In this document: piece by piece, positions 55,121 to 64,000 of the stretch | Layout: every line of letters starts with the position of its first letter | How positions within the stretch are numbered: the stretch's first letter is position 1 | Assembly (NCBI RefSeq): GCF_000499385.1 | Contig: NW_013655239.1 | Location: 1-64,000 of the forward strand | DNA length: 64,000 nt | Direction of reading: 5' to 3' | DNA from: Eimeria necatrix | Taxonomy: Eukaryota > Apicomplexa > Conoidasida > Eucoccidiorida > Eimeriidae | Program-made: the position numbers and the translations under genes | The notes under the pieces: model-generated | Database searches by the model: none | Told to the model about the DNA's origin: nothing | What the model saw: only the letters and a program-made list of their open reading frames with translations

Positions 55121-58100
55121 CTACCACCCTTCAAGCCATCCTGGTGCCAACAGTCGCGACTGTTGCTGCATTCCTCCCCCACAATCGGAGTAGGAAGCAC
55201 TGCACTTCCGTTCTTCCTTTAATGCTTGGCTTTGTGCTGCTCCCGGGAGGCCTTCTGTTCCTCTTTTACTACTGCAGCTTAGGTGAGGTCGGCAAGCCGT
55301 TTTCCACTCTTCACTCTGAAGCACTTCTGTACGCTTTCCATCGTGGGCCGCAGCCTGCCCAAAATTTTGCGGCTGCAGCACGAAGGAAATTCTGTCTCCA
55401 TAACGCCGCATTGTCCATCGCTTCCTCGATGCTGCCAGCCCCACTGTGACTCTATGCTCATCTGCTTGGACTTGGCGGCTGCTCCCGCCTTCCGTGCTCG
55501 GCAATGAAGTCCCATCCACGCCACCGAAGGCCGGCTGAACTAAGTCTTCCTCAACGCAGTCAGGTTTATCAATTCGTATATCCTCTCCTGTTTCTCGCAC
55601 GTCCCACATGGTCATCTCAGTCGATGCAGCGCGCGGGGGCGGATGCCGCACTGGAGGTAGCTCAAAGGTGTGCCTTCCTAAGTAACCTTGGGTGAAATCA
55701 CTGAGAAGTCGCTGCGCCGCAGCGCCCTCATTGGAGTGGTGTCTTTGTTCCGCTAGCTGAAGAGGCAGCAGCAAAGCAAGTGGAAGAAGCTTGTGGCTAG
55801 AGCATTTATCAGGTCAAAACGAAGCATGCGGGCTTTCTACTCATGTACCTTCCTTGCTTCCTACCCCCGCTACTCACCGTCAGCAGAAGTTGTACCCCCT
55901 TGTTCATGTCATGCTTTACGGACAGCGGATCAATTTTGTAGCGAGTCATTACCCTGTCAAAGTCAGTAGCTCCCGGTAGTAAATCTTCCATGCGAAAGAA
56001 CGCGGCCCCAAGGGCTACCGCTGCTTCTTCTATAGTAAAAAGGCAACTGTGTGGCATCATGTGGAAAGCCCCGAGTAAGGCAAGTTCATCAGGAGAAGGA
56101 GGTGGATGATTGAAATCAAAGAAAATGCTCAAATCGAGCTGTCGCTGCCGCGAAGCTGTGCCAAGCCGTCGCTGCAGTTGCCACTGCTGTGATAAAGTTA
56201 GCCGCTTCTTCCTGCTATTCTTACCAGGGTAGACAGGAATAAACCCGGGAGTGTCTACAACGTCGAAAAGCCGAGACATGTCGCCTTGCCGCGCCAGTGT
56301 GACCGGCTGCCTATGAACCTGCGAACCGCCCACAAGAAGCCAGCCTGTCTTGCTCTCTTACTCCGTAGCCTATCGCGTCTCGCAAATCAAAGCTCAGTGT
56401 AATTGGCTTTAGCGTTCTAAAAAAAACGAAGCACTTGAGTGCCTTACATTGACAGACTGCGTCGTGCCTGGCCAGCGGTAGCTGCGCGCCACCTTTCTCC
56501 CCACCAGACTGTTTGCGATCTTGCTTTTCCCTACGTTCGGAAGCCCAACGATAAGAATGCGTAAGGGCTTCTTCTGCTGGAGAATAGTTCGTGCAGAGAG
56601 CTTTTTTCCACAGCGTCCTGCTTCATCTGCTGTGTTTTTTAGGGATGCAGCCACTTGCGCAGCTTTGGCAGTCTCAGCGGATGAGTCTATCCCTTCTGCT
56701 GCTGCAGCCGCGAAGGCCTGTTTACACAGTGAGCGGAATGCTTCCAGTTCTCTCTTGTACCGACAGTGCCGCCTCACCAGACTACGCAAAAGCCGCTGCA
56801 GCCGCACGACGGCCGCGGGCTGCCGCGCGTCAACAAATAAATAGGGCAGCCGTGGTGCCAACGGGCAAGCCTCGGATACCAAACGGAATAGTGCTGTGGC
56901 GTAAAAATACAAAGAAATGCGCAGCATCCAAAGCCAAAGTGATGGGAGTCTTTGTTGGCTAATGAGATTCCGTGGTTTCGAGCCGCACGCTAATGAATCT
57001 CCGTGCTAGATGCATCAGTGCAATCGAAAAGCGTAGTAATTAGCAACAGGAGTCACACGCTTACCGGGATGCTTTAATTTTTTCCGAGCTCTTGTGAGCT
57101 CACTGTGAAGCTCCAAAGCCGCTGCTTCCCGACTTTCGCGCCGAAAGTGCCGCTGCCAGCGGCGTGTTGCGGTTGGGCTCGCCTGTGCAAAGGAAAAAGC
57201 ATGCAGCAAGTTGAGCAACAGACGACTTTCCACTGCCCGGAATCAATGTCCAGCAGCGCACTGGCAAGAACTTGGACGCTGATAATTTTGTAATTCCTTG
57301 CCGTTGTGCGCTCAACTGCTTATCCACACAAGATTGATGCCACTCCACTTTTCGCATTCTCAACCACAGAAGATTGATGCCACTCCACTTTTCGCATTCT
57401 TTCTGCATAAACCATGACTCATCGCAAATCTTCATCACCATAAAGATTAAGGGTTAGCTTGAAAAGGTAGCGAAAAAGGGAAACAAATATGCCCCACTTG
57501 GTCTGCGTGTGTTAGGACAACAACCTTGGGCTTTGGCAGATGCAATACACGCAAGTTGCATCTGGAGAGTAAAGGAAGGCGAGCGTCTCGAACTTCAACT
57601 ATGGCGTCGCACCGACTGGCGGCCTGCATTAGTGGGACAAGTGATGCCCTTGCAAAGGAGGGGAACCTGCGATGGGAAGACAAGTAGTGCCCAGAGAGAA
57701 AGGTAAGAAGATATAAGGGAAGAAAGTTCACAGACATATGCAGAAGTAATACGAACGCACCACTGTGTTCTCCATCGTCGTACTGGCGCTTCATTCACAA
57801 GCGGGTCTTTGAGCTCCAGTGAACGCCGCAGAAATGCTTCCTCTTCCGCGTTCCACTTCTCTGCTGCTTCCGCTGCAGCTGCTTTTGCTGGAGGTAACAA
57901 CCCGCGTTTTCTATTTCTTCGGCTAGCACAAAGGAAGCGAATATTTCTCCTCCGGATACGAAGGAGCCGCTCTGTCGAAAATTCAGCAGCAGTTGCCACG
58001 CGGATGAGTGGTGAGGGTTCTCGTTTGTGGAGCTCCTCTGCATGCTGCGTTCGTGAAGAGGTAGAGGCAAAGCACGATGCTCCATTCTTTGCTTCCACAA

Positions 58101-58287
58101 CACAATCATGATGGTGTAAGCCTCCCCCGCGTGCCAGCAATTCACTGGAGGCCTTGTGGCAGTTATCTAGAAAGCAGTCAAATCGTGCTGGGGGCCACAG
58201 ATCCTGGGTTGGCCCTGTGCGGATTGATGGAGCCTGCAAACTGTGAACGAGGAAGGCAAGGAAGTGAGACTTCCCAAGTAGCCCCAT
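55121..58287 (-). CDS. MTG1: Circularly permuted GTPase of the MTG1/YlqF (RbgA) family, probably mitoribosome assembly
   Basis: YlqF/MTG1 GTPases act in late large-subunit assembly of bacterial-type ribosomes. Six exons close exactly (2337 nt, 778 aa): 58287-57761, 57666-57498, 57182-57065, 56893-56448, 56318-55878, 55756-55121. Permuted order is clear: the WFPSFARAS block (family WFPGHMAKA, split by intron 1), CDAIVEVRDARLPLLSRCN, G4-position VVVLTHADQ, PYLFVDARQ, G1 IVGLPNVGKSKI, G2 WPGTTQSVN, G3 VVDTPGF, and the C-terminal block RLLSDFTQGYLGRHTFELPP. G4 reads THAD rather than NKxD. The protein is more than twice the usual family length: a 170-residue Arg/Ala-rich N-terminal part (presequence and insert) and a 160-residue tail after the family core. 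ATG 58287 is the first in the open frame; a 5' exon upstream is not excluded. Confidence 0.88.
57326..57400. repeat. Tandem duplication inside an MTG1 intron
   Basis: A 30-base unit beginning AGATTGATGCCACTCCAC is present at 57331-57360 and again, identical, at 57371-57400 (period 40). The similarity extends a few bases to the left with one mismatch. It lies wholly in the intron between exons 57666-57498 and 57182-57065, and looks like a recent local duplication. Confidence 0.85.
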
Positions 58288-60224
58288 GCTACGGACAAGC
58301 CCGTTTGCCAAGACCGGGAAGGGGGACGAGGCCTTCGCCCACGTTATGTCAAGAAGGGCTTGTGCAGGATGAAGATATTCCAGAGGACCAAAAATTACAA
58401 GCAAGCGATGCAGCAAATGAGACTGCGACGCCCAAAAGAAAGATCTTGCGCTGCAGGGAGGGATCGTTATAACGCGAACTGAGGCAACAGGGCATCATCA
58501 TGAAATGCCTGCTCCTCTTTGAAAGGTACGGGAAACTGAAACAGAAAAATTAATCAAGTGTAATAAGTAAGGCAAGCCCAGTCTTAGATAGACTTCAGGA
58601 AGTACTACTGGCCTGTTCTGTTGAGGTCTTTGTGTCTGAAGAACAGTGCAGCAAGCTAGGCTTCATTGAATTGAAGGGCTGCAGCTGAGAGTTGAGCCAC
58701 TCATAACAGCAAGATTTCGTTTTTGCTCTTAATCTGTTGTTGTCATTGATGTGTAGGAGACTTCGACAGCGGTGCGCAACCTGATCGTAGGCGAAGTAAC
58801 GCCGCGTTCTGCCCACTGTAGCAGATGCGCAGCTGGTGGAAGACACCCTTCCGAGTGTACAATTCGCAATTTGTGTTATGTTGTCCTACGCTGCCTTCAG
58901 AACTGCCTGCGGCTTTTCCCATCGTGACTAAGTGGAGAAGCTACACTGCGTGGGACGACTCACCTACCAATTGTGAGTGCGTCTGTTTTCACGGATGTGG
59001 CTTACGTCAACCAAAAGCTGTGTAACTAAATATACTAGGGCCACGTAACTGCCTGTATTCCTGCAAAGAAGTCATGTAGTGCAGGAAGCTGGCCCGTCGT
59101 AACTGGTAGTCTGCCGAGCCATCTATCCGCCCGAGCCCTTCAAAGCTACTAACATTTCCAGCCACAGCCCCGTTTAGGAGAGTCTTTTTTCTTTACAAAT
59201 CATAGGCGCCGTAGATTCTTCCAGAGAGTGCCCAGTGAGGAGCGGTGCTCGAGCCCCAGCTCGCCTGGGAAGGGAATTGCGCGAACTGGCATTTCGAGTT
59301 CAGTGACAGACAAATTACGAGTGAAAGCTCCGAATAACATCACGGAGTACTCATCTGTGTGTAGCACTCTAAAGGAATCTCTTCCTAATTGTGAAGAAGT
59401 GTGGGGACTCCTCCAGGACTGAATAAAAGGTACTCAGTAAAACTTTCGTTCGAATACTCTCATTCCCATTCCATGCAGGCGTGCACACCAGTGTATTTGG
59501 CCTTAGGAGAAAATAAAGTAAGAAGACAATAGCAGAGGCATCTCCGCAGTAGTCCATTTGAAGCACCTGCGCCACATATGCAGTGCGCCACTTCACATAG
59601 CACAGGTCTACTCATCTCTACGTGCACGTCGACGATGTACTGGGTGCTTACAATCCAAACCTCCTAAAACAAGGAAGGGTCTACCCGTCAAATCGCAAGG
59701 TCTACGGCTCAGTTACACTTCGCGAAACGTGATGCCTGAACACCGGGCAGCCTGTATGTGCCCCCTTATTATCCCCCTTACATTCGTGGCGATGCAGTGC
59801 AGCACAAATTCAAAGAAAAACTATCCACGACTTTCGGGCACCTCCAACAGGTACAAAGAGGATGTGCATCTTGATGACAGCTCAAAGGGCATGCTTCTCG
59901 TGACATGGAAGCTTCAATACCTCCCTCCACTGCCGGTTATCTTCACAAAGCACAGGCGGCACTTGCAACTGCCTACCCTGTGGAAGAAGATCAATTAGGC
60001 TGCTGCAATAAAAAATATGCCAGGTATGGCTCCTGCCAAATCCACGCCTCCCTTATCACTCAAGGGCATGGTAATATGAGCGTAGATGTGAACTGGTCGG
60101 CACAGTTGAGGGTGATATCCTTCAACAAACAGATAATGCTTCTCGTCCGTATGCGTTAAAAGCTTGAAGTGTTCTCTGCGTTCTCTATTCTAACATTCTC
60201 CGTACGTGTTATGCGCTGAAACCC
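58288..60224. other. Gene-poor stretch with unassigned exon-like fragments
   Basis: About 1.9 kb between two minus-strand genes. A minus frame with ATG near 58.93 kb reads MGKAAGSSEGSVGQHNTNCE and GVFHQLRICYSGQNAALLRL (59 codons). A separate minus fragment after CTGTTTCAG near 58.54 kb reads FPVPFKEEQAFHDDALLPQF and stops. Their phases did not join in my attempts, so neither is called. The rest shows nothing. Confidence 0.35.
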
Positions 60225-60862
60225 TCAAATTCGGCCTTCCGCGGAAGTGTCACAGTGTTCATGGAAAACGTTCTCCTCATCTGATGGAAGGCTGCCGCAT
60301 TTGAGTTCCATGAGACTGCTGGCAGAGGAGCTACCAGCGAGGGACGGAGGCGGCGTTTCTGTTGGCGGGAGAAGCATCTGCCGTATGTACTCAGTGTCAT
60401 CCAGGTCCCTAGCATCCCAAGGAGGGAGACCTGTCTCTCCAGCGCCATGCATATTTGGGTGCGCGAAAGATACGACGAACTCTGAGTCGTTTTCATAGAC
60501 GCAGAGATCGGCACCAGCAGTCTGCTCAGCCGCAAAATGTACCTTCCGCCTACGGAGTTCCGGCGCCAGGCTGGCTTGGGGAACAGAAGGCAGTGTGTTT
60601 CTTTGGCACACATCACCAGATTTCTCTTCTTCCCTCTGCAAAAATTCAGCCCGCTGAAGCTCCAGCCACCACGCGGGCTGTGCTTCCTCTAAGGAGGGTT
60701 CCTGAAAATTGTAAGCAACCACCGACAGAGGGCTGTGAGCCAACTGAATAGCACTTAAAGAGCTGCCCAGATATTACTACCGCATGCTTTAGAGAAGTAC
60801 GGGAATCCTTTTCGACTCACCACACAAACCCCTAGCCATCTGACAAACGTAAATGGGTCCAT
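60225..60862 (-). CDS. Small acidic protein with PP1-docking RVxF-type motif, 172 aa
   Basis: Two exons in phase: 60862-60821 (ATG, 14 codons MDPFTFVRWLGVCV, donor GTGAGT) and 60701-60225 (acceptor TTTTCAG), total 519 nt. Exon 2 encodes EPSLEEAQPAWWLELQRAEF, then RRRKVHFAAEQ, then VYENDSEFVVSFAHPNMHG, DARDLDDTEYIRQMLLPP and a Ser-rich acidic end. RRKVHF fits the RVxF consensus ([RK]-x(0,1)-[VI]-x-[FW]) with a basic lead, as in many protein phosphatase 1 regulators; this is a short motif and can occur by chance. Most of the protein is predicted disordered. I know no family for it. Assembly is supported by the clean donor, acceptor and phase. Confidence 0.6.
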
Positions 60863-63338
60863 TACAATGGGAAACCGAGCGCTTCTTCGAGGAGTTGGCT
60901 AGAGCAGTAGCGTTGAGCTACCACAGCTGCTCAAGAAGCATGGAGCTGCCCACCGTGTACACTTAGAACGAGTGACTACTGGTGTCGTATAGAATCAAGC
61001 AACGGCCACTCTGCTAGGCCCCTTCAATGTGCTTATATAACCAAACGGTGGTCACTCCACATCTGGGAAGCAGACGCCGTGGAAGGCGGGGTGAGCATGA
61101 GCCAGTCGGTAGGTCAGGGCCTGTTTGCCTTCGGTAGTATGTATAGTACTGCGTTCGTCGTAATTCAGAGGCACAGCTCCTTGAGGAACGCAGTCGACAC
61201 ACCGGCCCCGTAGTGTCCCTTGAACTTCTTCACGAAAATATTCCGGGCAGCAAGACTACATCCCCATGTGTGGCCTGCATATGTTCCTGTGTGCATCTGA
61301 AGAATGGTAGGAGGGTGGAAGCGTAGTAAACAGGCATGACGTGCATGCAACCGGATGCAGTTTCGTTTGCTGCGCCCACTACGTTCTTGAAGCTGGTGTA
61401 GAAAATACTATGCCGGGCCAAGGACCGGCGTACGCTGCCAGCAGCGTCTTGTTAGCTGCCAGCTGATTGACTGCATTCCACAGTAATGCGTCACACTGTG
61501 AACCGGGATGCTATTGGCACGAATTGGAAGTCGTCGGAGAAATGCAACTCGCTCTCCGCCGGAACCGTTCCTTCAGTGGTTCGACACTTGTAGAATAAAT
61601 GGGAATTCTTTCAGAATGCCTCGACTTCCTGCTCCCCAGATGCCAGAAGCCGACGCAACGAACGCGTGAAGCAACTGGTCTCGGTCGACCAATGCGTGGG
61701 GAGCGCTGCCAACGCTACAGCATGCTCCTAAGACTAATGAAATTTGCTAAATAATTGCATGTTTGTATTACTGAAAGGACTGGGTATAATTTGCTGTGTA
61801 GATACCAATAGTTGTACCCGTCTTCGGTTTGTTGAGCCGTTGAGTATCATGAGTGCAGCACAGCTTGACTCGCTTTGGGGAACACGGCTACCTTTGGTCT
61901 TCCTGTAAGTGTGAAAAGTGGTTTCAGTGCGTTGTAACACCAGAAGAGCAGAGGGGAACGAAAGTGAATTTGGGCTTTACGCCTTCAGTATCCTTTGCAC
62001 ACTAGAACGCCACCGCGAGTTTACGTGAGATGCAAACGCCATTCGCTCATCACAAAATAATTGGGGAGGGGCACGCATCTTTGTATACATCTTACCATCA
62101 TGAAGTTAAAGCCTTCGTGGCTTTTCACCATAAATCGTGATTTATGGTGGAAGACCCTCATCGTTATTTAGGTCGACTTAGTGCATCAAAGTTGGACTTC
62201 TTACAAATCGTGCTCGAAACCAAGAAACAGACTTCGATAGACAGCCTTAAAGAATAATTTCTATTCAGAGGCTTGTGTTTCTCACGTATGGTGACGCTTT
62301 GCCGCAGCGGCCTCAGCGCATTTACATACATCATCTGGCTGCGCAGGGAGCTCCCGCGCATTACAAGTATGGTTCTTGAGTTGATCCATGTGATGCCCAA
62401 GCTTCCTTAACAAACAGAAAAAGTTCTTATCGGTCATATGCGTGTGAAGCCACGGCTGCAGAGGGGGCACAAACAGGAAACCTGGAAATCTTTCAGTCAG
62501 AGCAACTTAAAAACAAAGTGAAGGAGTTGCAGGAGTTCCATAGAAGATGGGAGCATAAGACTGCACTCCTAGTCTACTGGGGAGGAAGCATAGCTTCGAA
62601 CCAGATATATGTCGTTCGACAAATGGCCGCGAGCGTGGGGCACCCGCAGGGAAAGTTGGTTAAGTACGGCTTGACAAAATGTATATTTGACGCACTGACA
62701 ACCCTTAAAGCAAAAGGATACAATCGGCATGAGGCTAATTCTAGGTGACCCGTTTCGCCGATGTGGGGATAAACTGAAGGCGTTGGGGCCGCGAGCAGGC
62801 CACAAGCTGGTTGTGTGCCCCATGAGCTCCAAAGTATCACACTGCATGCATCTCGGGAACGCCGTAGACATAGGCAACAAGGCGCTTGTGAATTAGCTGC
62901 TTGAAAATGGACTCTGTATCCTCTCCAGAAATACGCCAGCGAAGCAGAGCACATTCTAGCTGTAGGGAGAAACGATGTGTCAAGCCTCAAACAAGCCTGA
63001 AACAATTACGCAAGGCAAGTGCGAAAGCTGGGCCAGCAGAGCAGTTTTCGTGGGAGGAGGCTGCGCAACCCCTAGCCTGCAACCTAGGAGCAGTGCATGC
63101 CCATACAGAGAGGTGGTTCACGGAGCTAAGCAACATAATGGATGTTGAGGGAGTGAACAAAGGCAATAACGAAAGAACAGAGCAGACTGTGGGCAGTGAG
63201 AGTCAAGATTCGAGAGGGGCAATCATTTGTTATGAATGCACAAAGAGCAAAGGAACGTTCCATCAGGAGGGAAGACCACTAGACTCGGCGAGTTGTGTAA
63301 GGGGCGTGTTAAAGGAAAATCATGCTACGGACTAGGTA
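60863..63338. other. Gene-poor stretch
   Basis: About 2.5 kb. Plus frames at 62518-62748 and 62901-63335 (non-ATG starts in part) show no motif. No exon chain could be followed on either strand. The promoter of the RVxF protein gene should lie at its left end, and it contains the hairpin at 62108-62153. Confidence 0.4.
62108..62153. other. Strong inverted repeat / hairpin pair
   Basis: A 14-bp stem (62122-62135 with 62140-62153; the inner 10 bp CACCATAAAT/ATTTATGGTG are perfect and the outer 4 include G-T pairs) closes a 4-base loop CGTG. Immediately to the left a 6-bp stem AAAGCC/GGCTTT (62108-62113 with 62119-62124) overlaps it by three bases, so the two would be alternative or partly exclusive folds. 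No coding frame covers it. Confidence 0.6.
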
Positions 63339-64000
63339 CTCGCTGCTGCTTTTGCTGCTGATGACGGAATATATAAGGGGATCGCTTCCAAAATGTCGAT
63401 GCTGATGAGGTTGCTACCAGGGGCAGCAAACCTTAAAATCAGAAGCGCCAGCAGAGGCTGCTGGTGCTGCTGTGGGGACGAGCGCTTCTTCTGGCGCTGT
63501 CGCAGCTATAGAGGACCCTTCTGCTGCTCCTGCTCTTGTTCCTGCTCCTGCTCTCGCAGCAGCTTCTGATGCTGCAGTGGCTTCTTTTGCTGCGCTTGGA
63601 GAATGCCACTACGATGGTGGGTGTAGACAGCAGCAGCAGCAGCAGCAGCAGAAGCAAATGTAGCAAGGCCGAGGTCGTTTGACTGCAAACCGATGTAGCT
63701 GAGGCACTTTGCTGTTGCTGCTACGTCAGCAATGAAAGCATAGATAAAAAGCAGCAGCGAATTCGTGCCGCAGAGGTCATTGCTCCCTGTGTCTAGCTTT
63801 CTGAGATGCCCGTGCACCTCAGTGCGCTGCACCTCGTCTTCCTGCTGCTGCTGCAGCTGCTGCTGCTCTCCCTGCTGCTCCTGATGCTGCTACTGTTCGT
63901 GGCGCCGATCGCTGGCATTGTCGTCCCCATCGCTGTCTCTATTGCGCTGCTGGCGCTCTCTATGCTGCTCGTCCTGCTGCTCCTGCTGCCTTCCTCATGG
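63339..64000. repeat. CTG/CAG trinucleotide-repeat zone
   Basis: Interrupted CTG, GCT and CTGCTC runs fill the last 660 bases. They include an uninterrupted (CAG)n-type run at about 63630-63652 and dense CTG/CTC triplets at 63839-63995. Read on + the middle part gives Ala/Pro-rich then poly-Gln frames; on - it gives poly-Glu-Gln, poly-Ala or poly-Leu. Such homopolymeric amino-acid repeats are typical of Eimeria coding and non-coding DNA. Whether this is an exon of a gene continuing past 64000 cannot be told. Confidence 0.75.

Noticed and set aside
55036..55449. Plus-strand frame with a hydrophobic segment
   Set aside because: It overlaps the last MTG1 exon antisense; the minus frame is continuous with the family's C-terminal block.
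56521..56962. Plus-strand frames antisense to the G1 exon of MTG1
   Set aside because: The minus strand encodes GLPNVGKSKI and conserved neighbours; the plus frames are shadows.

Overview
The window looks like nuclear DNA of a coccidian apicomplexan (Eimeria/Cyclospora-like). Genes are intron-rich, with short GT-AG introns of roughly 55-320 nt. They include a flagellar outer-arm dynein heavy chain, which coccidia need for their microgametes, and mitochondrial assembly factors. The right edge runs into CAG/CTG-type trinucleotide repeats like those common in Eimeria. I saw no bacterial operons, transposons, CRISPR arrays or convincing tRNA genes. Exon models were built by hand from splice sites, reading phase and family motifs; where phases close exactly I say so.

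Left part (1-14.5 kb): the 3' part of a membrane protein gene with a large extracellular segment (1-2470, +), a small unknown gene (2788-3167, +), a complete ten-exon protein phosphatase methylesterase PPME1 (5860-8609, +), and a DEAD-box RNA helicase (14512-11007, -). The PPME1 and helicase genes converge across about 2.4 kb of apparently non-coding DNA.

Centre (19.1-41.9 kb): one very large minus-strand gene encodes an outer-arm dynein heavy chain of the alpha (kelch) type. In order it carries a kelch propeller, an IPT/TIG domain, filamin repeats, a coiled coil, the DHC linker, AAA1-AAA4, a stalk with microtubule-binding domain, AAA5, AAA6 and a C-terminal cap. As I recall the Chlamydomonas alpha chain, it has a second kelch block after the filamin repeats; here only a 162-nt intron lies in that position.

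Right part (44.8-61 kb): compact smaller genes. On + are a mitochondrial-type membrane protein with a dimeric alpha/beta-barrel-like domain (44830-45507), a secreted single-pass protein with a Gln-rich stalk and Cys tail (46738-48116), a four-TM protein with a dileucine sorting signal (49359-50108), and a small coiled-coil protein (54228-54733). On - are a UQCC1/CBP3-like complex III assembly factor with a GC-AG intron (52566-about 50678), an MTG1/YlqF-type permuted mitoribosome GTPase (58287-55121), and a small protein with a PP1-docking RVxF motif (60862-60225). The last 3 kb hold a strong hairpin and a trinucleotide-repeat zone. Three genes (UQCC1, MTG1, and probably the barrel protein) point to mitochondrial respiration or translation; two (PPME1, the RVxF protein) point to phosphatase control. 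I see no co-regulated cluster.
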